Assembly: GCA_900545135.1 (NCBI GenBank) | Contig: UQXL01000005.1 | Span: 45,094 to 109,093, forward strand | Length of the DNA: 64,000 nucleotides | Reading direction: 5' to 3' | Source of the DNA: an uncultured Eubacteriales bacterium | Lineage (GTDB): Bacteria; Bacillota; Clostridia; Peptostreptococcales; Anaerovoracaceae | Shown here: in pieces, positions 7,951 to 15,713 of the stretch | Layout of the letters: every line of letters starts with the position of its first letter | Position numbering within the stretch: position 1 is the first letter of the stretch | Translations under genes and position numbers: made by a program | The notes under the pieces: model-generated | Database searches by the model: none | Told to the model about the DNA's origin: nothing | The model's input: only the letters and a program-made list of their open reading frames with translations

Positions 7951-8033
7951 TGCCGTAAAATTTTGTGTTTTCGGTACGTTCCTGCCTGCCGTATCGTTTT
8001 TTTAATTCCATCGGGGCAGCATGCCATGTTGCC

Positions 8034-8807
8034 TCACATCAGCTCTCTTTTCATCGTAGAAAGTGCGTTTTTCTCCAGCCTGCTGACCTGCGCCTGAGAT
8101 ATTCCTATCTCTTTGGCTACTTCCATCTGCGTCTTTCCCTCGAAAAACCTTATCGTCAAAATGTGCTTTTCCCTAGGACTGAGCTTGTCCATCGCCTCCG
8201 AAAGAGATATGTTTTCTATCCATCTGGCATCGGTATTTTTAGTGTCTGAAACCTGATCCATCACATATATGGCGTCTCCGTCGTCGTGGAAAACAGGTTC
8301 AAACAGTGACACCGGCTCCTGTATGGACTCAAGCGCCATGACCACTTCTTCTCGGTTCACTCCCATGGCCAGAGCAATCTCGCTGACTGACGGCTCTTTC
8401 TGCAGATCCCTGGAAAGAGTCTCCTTGGTCTGAAGAGCCTTATACGCCAGATCTCTCAAAGATCTTGAAACTCTGATAGAATTGTTGTCTCTCAGATAAC
8501 GGCGCACTTCGCCTATGATCATCGGTACTGCATAAGTTGAAAACTTGACTCCGTGGCTCATGTCAAAATTATCCAATGCTTTGATAAGACCGATGCACCC
8601 CACCTGAAACAAATCGTCCGGGTTTTCGCCCCTACTGGTAAAGCGCTGTATCACGCTGAGAACCAGCCTCAGATTGCCGTTGATGAACTTTTCCCTGACG
8701 GACGCGTCACCCTCCTTTATCTTTTTTAACATTTCTGTCATTTCCGCTTCCTTGTAGAGCGGAAGCTTAGCAGTGTCCACACCGCATATTTCGACTTTGC
8801 TCGCCAT
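8034..8807 (-). CDS. sigG: Sporulation sigma factor SigG (forespore, late)
   Basis: A 257-residue sigma-70 family factor. It has the SigG-specific N-terminus (MASKVEICGVDTAKLPLYKE), region 2 (NGNLRLVLSVIQRF, DLFQVGCIGLIKALDNFD), region 3, and region 4 (TQMEVAKEIGISQAQVSRLEKNAL). It directs transcription in the engulfed forespore. The gene follows spoIIGA-sigE in the same direction, as in Bacillus and Clostridium. The 167-bp gap before it allows its own forespore promoter; I did not find a convincing SigF/SigG box there. The ribosome binding site is weak. Confidence 0.95.
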   Translation of the reverse strand: MASKVEICGVDTAKLPLYKEAEMTEMLKKIKEGDASVREKFINGNLRLVLSVIQRFTSRGENPDDLFQVGCIGLIKALDNFDMSHGVKFSTYAVPMIIGEVRRYLRDNNSIRVSRSLRDLAYKALQTKETLSRDLQKEPSVSEIALAMGVNREEVVMALESIQEPVSLFEPVFHDDGDAIYVMDQVSDTKNTDARWIENISLSEAMDKLSPREKHILTIRFFEGKTQMEVAKEIGISQAQVSRLEKNALSTMKRELM

Positions 8808-8974
8808 AATACAACACCAATCCTATCCACAATATTTTAGTTTAGTTATGTACCAGGCGGCTTCGCCTTATGCGTTCCAATAAATGGCGTATGTCTCTGT
8901 TTTTTATATTATGGGACCGTTTTGTGATGCTGGTCAAATCAGCCGAGACGCTTTGATCGGAGTTGAAAATCCGG

Positions 8975-9709
8975 TCAGCCAAGACGCTTGATTTCGCGCT
9001 GAAGTCTGGTGATTATCCGTTTTTCCAGCCTCGAAATGTACGACTGCGAAATCCCCAGCTTGTCGGCAACTTCTTTCTGCGTCATTTCCCTGCCGCTCCT
9101 CAAACCGAATCTCATCTCCATCAATTCTTTTTCTCTCGGCTCCAGCTTAGTCATCGCTCCGTAAAGCAGCTTTCGGTTGACCTCGTCTTCAAGCCTGTGG
9201 TAGACAAGATCGCTCTCTGTCCCCAGAATGTCAGAAAGCAGCAGTTCATTGCCGTCCCAGTCCACGTTAAGCGGTTCGTCGAGGCTCACCTCACTCTTGA
9301 GCTTTGACGTTCTCCTCAGATACATGAGTATTTCATTTTCAATGCATCTGGACGCATAGGTGGCCAGCTTTATGTTCTTTTCCATTTTAAAAGTGTTGAC
9401 GGCCTTGATAAGTCCTATGGTTCCTATGGAAATCAGGTCCTCTACATTGACTCCGGCATTTTCAAATTTTTTGGCTATATAGACTACGAGACGGAGGTTT
9501 CTCTCTATCAGTATGCTCCTGGCTTCCTGACTTCCCGCGGCGTATTCCTGCAGAAGCCGCTTTTCTTCCTCCCGCTCCAGCGGAGCCGGCAATACGTCGT
9601 TTCCGCCGATATAAAAAAGAGTTCTGACTTTTCTCCTACCAAACTCTTTTAATTTTCTCAGCCATGTGCTTATCTGTATAGTAGGCAAAAATCCAAACTC
9701 TTTATACAT
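8975..9709 (-). CDS. sigE: Sporulation sigma factor SigE (mother cell, early), pro-form
   Basis: A 244-residue mother-cell sigma factor made as an inactive precursor. The N-terminal part (MYKEFGFLPTIQISTWLRKL and following) is the hydrophobic/basic pro-sequence removed by SpoIIGA. The mature part shows region 2 (NLRLVVYIAKKFENAGVNVEDLISIGTIGLIKAV) and region 4 (TQKEVADKLGISQSYISRLEKRI). Its start codon overlaps the end of spoIIGA by 8 bp, so translation of protease and substrate is coupled. Confidence 0.96.
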   Translation of the reverse strand: MYKEFGFLPTIQISTWLRKLKEFGRRKVRTLFYIGGNDVLPAPLEREEEKRLLQEYAAGSQEARSILIERNLRLVVYIAKKFENAGVNVEDLISIGTIGLIKAVNTFKMEKNIKLATYASRCIENEILMYLRRTSKLKSEVSLDEPLNVDWDGNELLLSDILGTESDLVYHRLEDEVNRKLLYGAMTKLEPREKELMEMRFGLRSGREMTQKEVADKLGISQSYISRLEKRIITRLQREIKRLG

Positions 9710-10517
9710 CCTCTAATAATCCCCCTTCTAAAAAATCCTTGTTTATCAACGCCTCAAAATCCCCGAAATTCCCGTCATAGAAGGCTATGAAGGCTCCCTC
9801 TGAAATTTTTTTATCAAATATTATTTTATCGCTTCTCACGCTTTCGAGATAACCGCATTCCACGCCCACGGTCCTGTAAGGTATGACCGCATATCTGTCC
9901 CAAAGATCAGATGGTTTGAACGGCAGCTTCTCCGCGCCTTTCTTATCCAGCAGAACCACAGGCTTTCCTGTGACCGGTTCTCTCAGGCTGTTCCCTGAAT
10001 CGACGTAACCGTTGAAATCATAATTCTTGTCGTCTATCACCATGCTGACCATTCCGCGTATGGCTATGTCCTTATTTTTTCTGCGAATCAAAGCGACGAA
10101 CCAGTATGTAAGGCCGAAGGCCAGTATTCCGAAGCATATAAGCTTGAAATATGTAATTGCGTCTATGTAAATTATCCCCTGGTGAGTTATGGCCGGTTCC
10201 TGCTGCCAGAGAAGCAGCGCCATCACCGCCCCTCCCGATAAAAAGGTCAGGATAAGCAGCAAGGCGGATTTTCTCAGCAACTCGTGCCTGCCAAAGGCTG
10301 CGGCCGACGTCACTATTCCAGCGCCCAGCCTTATAGCCGTTGAAAGGGCGCCTGTGAGAGGCAAAAAAATAATGAAACTGCTGGCGCCGCATAGGGCAGC
10401 TCCCGCAAGCAGACGTTTCCAGGATGGAATCCGTCCCGTAAGTTTTCCGGTCAACGCGAGAAGCAATCCTCCGACTATAAAGTTTTCAACGAAAAGATAC
10501 TCGCCGTAAATTACCAT
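9702..10517 (-). CDS. spoIIGA: Sigma-E processing peptidase SpoIIGA
   Basis: Membrane-embedded aspartic protease that cleaves pro-SigE after a signal from the forespore. The N-terminal half (about 1-145) has five hydrophobic segments. The C-terminal cytoplasmic half carries the catalytic motif DSGN (Asp173, in GYVDSGNSL). Length 271 is close to the usual 280-310. Start ATG 10517 behind GAGGTGAG. It is the first gene of the spoIIG operon; a Spo0A-type promoter lies upstream. Confidence 0.94.
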   Translation of the reverse strand: MVIYGEYLFVENFIVGGLLLALTGKLTGRIPSWKRLLAGAALCGASSFIIFLPLTGALSTAIRLGAGIVTSAAAFGRHELLRKSALLLILTFLSGGAVMALLLWQQEPAITHQGIIYIDAITYFKLICFGILAFGLTYWFVALIRRKNKDIAIRGMVSMVIDDKNYDFNGYVDSGNSLREPVTGKPVVLLDKKGAEKLPFKPSDLWDRYAVIPYRTVGVECGYLESVRSDKIIFDKKISEGAFIAFYDGNFGDFEALINKDFLEGGLLEDV

Positions 10518-10535
10518 GTCTCACCTCGCAAATAT

Positions 10536-10569
10536 ATGATACATGCGCGGCGCTGCAAAGTATGTCGAA
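10536..10569 (-). promoter_or_regulatory. spoIIG-type promoter with 0A box and long spacer
   Basis: A 0A box TGTCGAA (10563-10569, + strand reading) overlaps a -35 TCGACA (10563-10568, read on -). The -10 TATCAT (10536-10541) follows after 21 bp. The Bacillus subtilis spoIIG promoter also has a SigA -35/-10 pair with an abnormal 22-bp spacer that Spo0A rescues. The match in both box and spacing makes this the likely Spo0A-dependent promoter of spoIIGA-sigE. Confidence 0.6.
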
Positions 10570-10690
10570 AACTGCCGGGCAGAAAAAAATACTTTTGAGC
10601 CATGAGTTCTGTCGTTGTCTGCGTGTTTTACCTCTCCGTCTCCAACGTTTTCTCCAGTACTGCCGCCGTTTTCGGATATTGCCTGCGGTT

Positions 10691-11545
10691 TTACGACCAC
10701 TCTCCGCTTGCGACAACATGGCAGTTACCGCCCACTTCAATCGTCCACTGTTCATTTTCTTTTGCGGCGTGAATATGCAGCGTCGAACGCCGTCCCATGT
10801 CCTCTCCCTGATAAACTTCATAATGAATATCTTGGGAGCCAAAATAGTTATGTTCTAAGAGATATGCTGCGAGTCCGCCGTTGGCGCTGCCCGTCGCCGG
10901 ATCTTCAACAAAATCTTCCATCATACAGCGTGCGGAAAATATTCCATTTCCCAAATCGGCAAAGAAAAGGTGATTACAGTAACATTCTGGGTGTCGAGCC
11001 GTATATTTGCAAAATTTATCTTTATCCATTCTTATTTTTCTGAGGACATCGCGGTTTCTGACAGGCACGATGACAGCTTCAAGACCGGTACTCACCCACT
11101 GAACAGGGTAGTCGTTGCGTATGTCTTCACCGCAAAGCCCGTAAACTTCGGCGATTTCACACTTATCTAACCTTTCTCCGAAAACCGGTGGTTTCTGATT
11201 CATAGTCATGCCGCAAAAAGAACGGCTGACATTGATTTGACCGATTTTCAAATTCAATTTTATATCAGAGCCAGCCTCCTCCATCAGATTTCCAATGATA
11301 AACGCTGTGCCTAAAACAGGATGTCCGGCAAACGGAACCTCTCCTCCATTGGGCGTCCAAATCCGAACGTCATAGCCTCCGTCCTCCTGCTTTCCGGACA
11401 GTATAAAAGCAGTTTCAGAAAAATTTATCTCTCTGGCGATTTTCTGCTGTTCGTCATCGTCTACCGGCCGGTCAGGAATAACCACCAGCAGTTCGTTCCC
11501 CTGATATTTTTCTTCTGCAAAACAATCGACAATATAAAACTTCAT
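10691..11545 (-). CDS. PhzF-family isomerase/epimerase-like protein
   Basis: A 284-residue protein of the PhenazineF/diaminopimelate-epimerase fold. Signs are the N-terminal GNELLVVI, the catalytic-type SETAFIL (Glu near 42), WTPNGGEVPFAGHPVLG and EDPATGSANGGLAAYL. PhzF in phenazine makers isomerises DHHA; most relatives have unknown substrates, and no phenazine gene is near. The start chosen is ATG 11545, behind GGAGGG; the longer frame to 11635 lacks a ribosome binding site and covers the promoter. It is a single-gene unit. Confidence 0.87.
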   Translation of the reverse strand: MKFYIVDCFAEEKYQGNELLVVIPDRPVDDDEQQKIAREINFSETAFILSGKQEDGGYDVRIWTPNGGEVPFAGHPVLGTAFIIGNLMEEAGSDIKLNLKIGQINVSRSFCGMTMNQKPPVFGERLDKCEIAEVYGLCGEDIRNDYPVQWVSTGLEAVIVPVRNRDVLRKIRMDKDKFCKYTARHPECYCNHLFFADLGNGIFSARCMMEDFVEDPATGSANGGLAAYLLEHNYFGSQDIHYEVYQGEDMGRRSTLHIHAAKENEQWTIEVGGNCHVVASGEWS

Positions 11546-11597
11546 CAAGCTCCCTCCATTGTACCGTTTTATCGTTTGGTTCACGTCTTCATATTTT

Positions 11598-11626
11598 ATT
11601 TTATACAAAATCGTCTGTATTTTCAA
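11598..11626 (-). promoter_or_regulatory. SigA promoter of the phzF-like gene
   Basis: TTGAAA (11621-11626) and TAAAAT (11598-11603) on the - strand with a 17-bp spacer. The start point would lie about 45 bp before the ATG at 11545. Confidence 0.55.
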
Positions 11627-11692
11627 TATTGGCAAAGCTCTTCAGTTTTCTCAGTTCGCAAAGTTATTCCGGTAAAATTTGAAAATGAACGT

Positions 11693-11890
11693 TACCACTT
11701 GTGAAAATGTGGTATAATGTCCGCAGAAGATTATAGCGGCTGCGCCGAGAGGACGCGGACATTGAAACGCCGTTCGCCTGATTGGTGGGCGTTAGAATGA
11801 ACCTAAAAGCATATTGTTCGGCGTTGCCGCTGGGGTGCGGCCATTGAAACGCCGCTTGACTAACTGGTGAGCGTTAGAATGTCCGCAGTA
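11693..11890 (+). repeat. Repeat element A, stem-loop units with strong -10-like box
   Basis: Two tandem units. The first begins at TACCAC...GTGGTATAATG (11693-11719, with an inverted ACCAC/GTGGT pair). It forms the stem AATGTCCGC/GCGGACATT and a second stem AACGCC/GGCGTT that ends in TTAGAATG. The second unit (about 11796-11880) keeps the AACGCC-type second stem. The same arrangement occurs in inverted orientation at 21328-21503. No protein is encoded. It may be a small structured RNA or a palindromic mobile element; the sequence alone does not decide. Confidence 0.6.
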
Positions 11891-11933
11891 GATTGCAACA
11901 GTTGCGACGTATATAGATTATCTGACATAGTGA

Positions 11934-12504
11934 AATGTTGTAGAATTTTTAAAAATTATAAAGATTCTACAACATTCCAGCCGAAATCACCTGCAAATCA
12001 GACCTCAAAATGAGGCAATGTTGTAATTTTTCAAAATACTTAAGAAAAATACAACATTTATTCGGATTTATGTTGTATAATTTTAGAAATTCAGGAAAAA
12101 TTACAACATTTCAAAATCAAAGGAGCCATCAGGTGGGACATATTCAGCCGCCACATACTCAACCATAATATGCTCAGTGGTATCGCCTTTGCCGAGCATC
12201 AGTTGCAAGTGAAACGATGACTTAATGTTGGCAAAAAATAAATATACTGTTGAAATGACAACATTTTAAGAAAGAACCACTTCATTTTAGAGGTATTATT
12301 GCGTCGAATCCTGTCGATGTTGTACATTTTTAAGATTTACAGCGATTTTGCCAACACATTTTCAAAAAAATGTTGTCAAATTCTCAAGTAATGAAAAATA
12401 TGCCAACATTTACTCAGTTCCATAGCTGATTCGACAAATTTCGACTCATCCAAACACCACAGATGTTGTCAAAAATCAACCAAAGCAAAAAATTGTACAA
12501 CATT
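11934..12504 (+). repeat. Repeat element A, array of ATGTTG...CAACAT hairpins
   Basis: At least seven consecutive hairpins of about 40 bp, each opening with (A)ATGTTG and closing with CAACAT(T): 11934-11976 (13-bp stem), 12017-12058, 12070-12110, 12224-12265, 12318-12357, 12369-12410 and 12463-12504. The part 12017-12110 recurs as 20835-20929 (inverted) and 12224-12520 recurs as 21001-21301 (inverted). The two blocks are in a different order relative to the stem-loop units, so the element is modular. No open reading frame with coding features is present in this stretch. Confidence 0.7.
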
Positions 12505-12625
12505 TACCATAATATTACAAACCAAACATCCCATTACTTGATAAGCCGTGATTGCTTGACAGTGTTCATCATTTCTCCGCGATATTCTGCGGTATTCGAC
12601 GGTGTTCATCATTGTTCGGCATTGT

Positions 12626-12683
12626 CCAGCAGCGCCGGGAGAAATTACTCGTCAAAACGACGTCCCCATAGCTGGGGCGCTGG
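12626..12683 (+). other. Candidate structured leader upstream of ferritin
   Basis: The 5' region of the ferritin gene can fold as a closing stem AGCGCC (12631-12636) with GGCGCT (12676-12681), enclosing a CGTC/GACG hairpin and a CCCC/GGGG hairpin. No known riboswitch was recognised. The rest of 12505-12758 shows only short CGGTGTTCATC-type repeats. Confidence 0.25.
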
Positions 12684-12758
12684 AATAAATCATACCTAAA
12701 CGGCAGTGGCAAGCAGCCAAAATCAAACTGCCTAAAGAAGAAAGGAGACTAAAGACTC

Positions 12759-13268
12759 ATGAACAAAAAAGTAGCAGAATTACTCAACGACCAGATAAAC
12801 AAGGAATTTTATTCAGCCTACCTCTATCTGGAATTCGCCAATTACTATGATTCCATAGGCCTTGACGGCTTTGAAAACTGGTACCGCATCCAGGCTCAGG
12901 AGGAAAGGGATCACGCCATGCTGTTCTACGAATATCTGCACAACAACGATATAAAGGTAGAATTTAAGGCTATCGACAAACCTGAATGTGAACTCAATGA
13001 CAAAATGGATCCACTCAAGAAGAGCCTTGAACATGAAAAATATGTTACTTCTCTCATCAACACCATCTATGCCGCCGCTTATGAAGATCAGGATTTCAGG
13101 ACTATGCAGATGCTCGACTGGTTTGTTAAAGAGCAGGGAGAAGAGGAAAAGACAGCTTCCGACATGATCACCAAGATGGAGCTGTTCGGCGATGACGCCA
13201 AAGGCCTCTATATGCTCAACAGCGAAATGCTTGGCCGCACATACAGCGCGCCGTCTCTGACTCTGTAA
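12759..13268 (+). CDS. ftnA: Ferritin (bacterial non-haem type)
   Basis: A 169-residue iron-storage protein that oxidises Fe(II) and stores it in a 24-mer shell. The ferroxidase centre is complete: Glu16, Glu49 and His52 (EERDHA), Glu93, Gln126 and Glu129. The four-helix bundle is full length. The start is ATG 12759 behind AAAGGAG. It stands alone, with a terminator at 13471-13515. No Fur-box-like sequence was identified with confidence. Confidence 0.95.
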   Translation: MNKKVAELLNDQINKEFYSAYLYLEFANYYDSIGLDGFENWYRIQAQEERDHAMLFYEYLHNNDIKVEFKAIDKPECELNDKMDPLKKSLEHEKYVTSLINTIYAAAYEDQDFRTMQMLDWFVKEQGEEEKTASDMITKMELFGDDAKGLYMLNSEMLGRTYSAPSLTL

Positions 13269-13470
13269 AAAATCAGACACGCCTAGGACGCATATCCTGT
13301 ATGATCTGAGGAATATGCGTGATTTGAGGCAGTATGGCAAGGCTGCCTGATTGTAAAATCACGGCGCCACATGTTTACTGCGTTACATATTTGCAGCGTC
13401 ACATGTTTGCAGTGCTGCATATTAGCTGCGGCGACATCGCGCGCGATAAATAAACCGCCAAAATTAAGAA

Positions 13471-13515
13471 AAAACCGCGAAATTCAAAAAAGAAATTCGC
13501 GGTTTTAATTTGTTT
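13471..13515 (+). terminator. Terminator after ferritin
   Basis: Stem AAAACCGCGAA/TTCGCGGTTTT with an A-rich loop, followed by AATTTGTTTT; the A run on the other side makes it potentially bidirectional. It lies about 200 bp after ferritin. The gap 13269-13470 holds only short repeats of the type CATGTTTGCAG and no gene. Confidence 0.7.
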
Positions 13516-13555
13516 TATTATTGAAATCCAAAGCTCAGTATGATATATTTAAGTC

Positions 13556-13628
13556 AAGAGGAAGCCGTTGAAAACGGCTGGCTAATTTGCGTTTGCCGCC
13601 TTAGTCCCCAGCTCGGGCGGCTTTCTTT
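13556..13628 (+). ncRNA. Small convergent RNA of peptide module 1 (candidate antitoxin RNA)
   Basis: Promoter TTGAAA (13521-13526), 17 bp, TATATT (13544-13549) with an extended TGA. The RNA would begin near GTCAAGAGGA, fold a hairpin AGCCGTT/AACGGCT, and end at the intrinsic terminator GCCGCC...GGCGGC-TTTCTTT (13595-13627). It overlaps the 3' end of the peptide gene on the other strand. The whole layout is repeated at 49328-49580. Confidence 0.5.
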
Positions 13629-13684
13629 ATGCTCACAGTGATCCGTAATACCCCTTTGGAGTATGTAACAGTTACTCTGACCAT
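13601..13684 (-). CDS. 27-residue basic beta-type peptide of module 1 (candidate type I toxin)
   Basis: An ATG (13684-13682) follows a purine-rich GGGGAGAAAGGGG. The peptide begins MVRVTVTYSKGVLRITVSIK and ends KAARAGD. Its mRNA would start from TGGTAAAAT (-10 at 13754-13759, - strand) and carry 5' GTCAGGAGGA, nearly the same 5' tag as the convergent RNA. The stop codon lies in the stem of the shared terminator. A second copy at 49435-49494 encodes MVRITISFKKFRITIYIKK. The architecture (two convergent RNAs, shared terminator, shared 5' tag) is that of par/Fst-like type I toxin-antitoxin loci, but the peptide is not a membrane helix of that family. Confidence 0.5.
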   Translation of the reverse strand: MVRVTVTYSKGVLRITVSIKKAARAGD

Positions 13685-13804
13685 ACGGGCCCCTTTCTCC
13701 CCTTTTGAGGTTGAATGTTGCCAGCCGCTTTCGCCAGTCCTCCTGACCCCCATATTTTACCATATTCTTCCCGTGATTTTCATTCCAAATTTACGACTTT
13801 TTTC

Positions 13805-13888
13805 GACAATGCAGGCAATACCGACAACGCCGGCGTTACTGACAATGCAAGCAATGCTGACAATTCAGGCGTTACCGATTATACTTTC
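13805..13888 (+). repeat. Degenerate 18-bp tandem repeat
   Basis: About four imperfect copies of GACAATGCAGGCGTTACC-like units. They sit in a gene-free stretch between the peptide module and the Spx/ArsC-like gene. A short + strand frame reads through them as N-A-G-V-T-D repeats, but it has no start signal of its own and I do not call it a gene. Confidence 0.5.
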
Positions 13889-13907
13889 AAGATTAAACTT
13901 TCAATAA

Positions 13908-13962
13908 AAAAGATTTTCCGCTGTAGCCGAATGGACGGCATCGCAGAAAATCTTTCTTTAAA
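13908..13962 (-). terminator. Terminator after the Spx/ArsC-like gene
   Basis: AGATTTTCTGC pairs with GCGGAAAATCT around a GC-rich loop, and the - strand continues with TTTTTTATT. It lies 45 bp after the stop codon of the gene at 14008-14352. Confidence 0.65.
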
Positions 13963-14007
13963 TCATCTTTTTCCTATATATTCCTGATTCTTAACTTCGC
14001 AGTTGAA

Positions 14008-14352
14008 TTAAAGCTGTTCCCATTCGGCAGGCTTGAATCCCACCAATATCTTATCATCGGTTATCAGAAGCGGCCTTTTTACCAGCATACCGTCAGTTGC
14101 CAGCAGCTTTAACTGTTCATCTTCGCTCATCGCAGGAAGCTTATCCTTCAATTCCATGGATTTATACAGGAGACCGCTGGTGTTGAAAAATTTTTTCAGA
14201 GGAAGTCCGCTCCTATGATACCATTCTTTCAACTCTTCATAAGTCGGATTCTGTTCTTTTATATGTCTGTCTTCATATTCAAAATTTCTTTCGTCCAGCC
14301 ATTTCTTGGCTCTCTGACAAGTAGTACATTTAGGGTATTCAATGAATAACAT
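14008..14352 (-). CDS. ArsC/Spx/YffB-family thioredoxin-fold protein
   Basis: A 114-residue protein of the arsenate reductase-like family. It starts MLFIEYPKCTTCQRAKKWLD with a CTTC motif (Cys9 and Cys12) at the usual place, and it has the family signature LVKRPLLITDDKILVGF. Members are arsenate reductases, Spx-type regulators or uncharacterised reductases. A CxxC pair is shared with Spx, but no RNA-polymerase contact motif can be judged here, so I leave the role open. The start is ATG 14352 behind AAAGGATGG; upstream ATGs would make it longer than the family (113-120). Confidence 0.82.
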   Translation of the reverse strand: MLFIEYPKCTTCQRAKKWLDERNFEYEDRHIKEQNPTYEELKEWYHRSGLPLKKFFNTSGLLYKSMELKDKLPAMSEDEQLKLLATDGMLVKRPLLITDDKILVGFKPAEWEQL

Positions 14353-14435
14353 ATTTTCCATCCTTTCTGTCGGCTTCGGCAAGCCGCTCATCGTTTGATT
14401 TGTCAAATATTCTCACTGCATAGGATTGCATATAC

Positions 14436-15383
14436 CTATAAAATTTTCGGCATCAGTATGTTTACTGCCTGAGGCACTATCTCCATCGTCACTTTCCCGG
14501 CGTCTGTTATTTCTCCGTCCGTGCAGAGCCTCATCTTATCTGCAAGCGGTGTTATGGTCACTTTTCTGCATTGCTTGAAAAACAGGATTTTATCTATATC
14601 CTCCAGTTCCAGATGAGTGCCTTTTGAATATGCAGGAAACTTACGCACGAATTCGCGTCTCGATACGTCATATATTATATTAAGATCCAGCAGCCCGTCA
14701 TTGAGCGAGGCGCGGGGCGAGCTCTTTACACCGCCTCCGCAGTAGGAGCCGTTGGCTACAGCTGTGAGAAGCACAGGCCCTTCGTGAATAAGCTCACCGT
14801 CTGCCTCTACTCTCAGATTGGCGCCTTTCTTCTTTACAAGGATACATAATACCGCCGCAAGGTATGCCATCGAGCCTTTCAAAAACGGATAATTTTTCAG
14901 CGTGGCCGTCAAATCCACGACGTTGCAGTCGAATCCTATGTTGAACATGTTGACGCAGTAGCGCGTCTGCATTTCACCGGCCAGCACGCCCTCGTACTTT
15001 ATTGCGTCTACTTTGGTCGTTTCTCCTCTGAGCTGGGCTTCGATATTCATAAAATCTCCGGCCGCGGAAAAATTTCTGACAAAATCATTGCCTGTCCCTA
15101 TGGGCATGATTCCTACCGCCGCGTTATCAAATCCTATTATTCCGTTTACAACTTCGTTTAAAGTTCCGTCTCCTCCGCAGGCTATAAACCTGATTTCCTC
15201 ACCATTTTCAGCGACTTCTGAAGCCGCCATTCTGGCGAAAGCTTCCGCATCTCCTACGCTTTTCGTAAGGTAAAATCCTGTGGAAATCCCTGTTTCTTCT
15301 GACACTCTGCTTATCTCTTCTTTCAGTTTGTCAAGGCCCTTTCCTTTCCCTGCCTCGGGATTGACTACAAAAATTATCTTCAT
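14436..15383 (-). CDS. Diacylglycerol/lipid kinase, YegS/BmrU family
   Basis: A 315-residue lipid kinase with the nucleotide-binding motif NPEAGKG at the N-terminus and the catalytic GGDGTLNEVVNGI (near residue 90). PIGTGNDFVRNF follows, as in DgkB/YegS. It phosphorylates diacylglycerol or a related lipid in membrane turnover. Start ATG 15383. The adjacent Spx/ArsC-like gene lies 83 bp downstream in the same direction. Confidence 0.9.
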   Translation of the reverse strand: MKIIFVVNPEAGKGKGLDKLKEEISRVSEETGISTGFYLTKSVGDAEAFARMAASEVAENGEEIRFIACGGDGTLNEVVNGIIGFDNAAVGIMPIGTGNDFVRNFSAAGDFMNIEAQLRGETTKVDAIKYEGVLAGEMQTRYCVNMFNIGFDCNVVDLTATLKNYPFLKGSMAYLAAVLCILVKKKGANLRVEADGELIHEGPVLLTAVANGSYCGGGVKSSPRASLNDGLLDLNIIYDVSRREFVRKFPAYSKGTHLELEDIDKILFFKQCRKVTITPLADKMRLCTDGEITDAGKVTMEIVPQAVNILMPKIL

Positions 15384-15427
15384 TGAAAATATACCGTCGT
15401 GTTCGTTAAGATTTCGTATATCATTAT

Positions 15428-15463
15428 TTTACATTTTTCACGGCATAAATCAACTGCTACTTT
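15428..15463 (+). repeat. Direct repeat 1 flanking a 1.3-kb insertion
   Basis: Thirty-six bases (from TTTACATTTTTCACG to CAACTGCTACTTT) recur at 16752-16787 with one mismatch (15442 G against C). The rest of 15384-15713 holds a single ATGCTGG/CCAACAT hairpin and no gene. Confidence 0.85.
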
Positions 15464-15630
15464 ATAAGACAAAAGATTTTGCTGTCATATAATTTACAAA
15501 ACGTTGTCTGCCCTTCCTCTTATGATTTAAAATCCACCAGTTTTTTCGGGGAACCTGGCCTATGAGAGGCTTGCCGGCATTAGGCTGTTTTTCCCTTATT
15601 GGGCGGTATTTTGAAACATGAAACACAAAA

Positions 15631-15671
15631 AATGCTGGCATAACTAAGAGCTCAAAAAATACGCCAACATT
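15631..15671 (+). repeat. Solitary ATGTTG/CAACAT-type hairpin
   Basis: AATGCTGGC pairs with GCCAACATT (one mismatch) over a 23-bp loop. It has the same size and ends as the hairpins of repeat elements A and B, but stands alone inside the 1.3-kb insertion. Confidence 0.5.
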
Positions 15672-15713
15672 TTATATACCTTTGCAATTTTCTCAATTCT
15701 TACAGCTTCTTAT

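Noticed and set aside
8808..8974. SigF/SigG promoter ahead of sigG
   Set aside because: No convincing -35/-10 pair was found, so it was left out of the features.
11934..12504. CRISPR array
   Set aside because: The repeated parts are inverted ends of hairpins, not direct repeats; spacers are not constant and no cas gene is near.
11934..12504. Integron cassette array with attC sites
   Set aside because: The boundary motif is ATGTTG/CAACAT, without the GTTRRRY core, there are no cassette ORFs, and the recombinase at 681-1514 shows no integron-specific insert that I can see.
12463..12699. 78-residue + strand reading frame
   Set aside because: It runs through the hairpin repeats, has no ribosome binding site and no coding character.
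13715..13987. 90-residue frame with N-A-G-V-T-D repeats
   Set aside because: It starts inside the peptide module promoter region, has no ribosome binding site, and ends in the terminator of the opposite gene.
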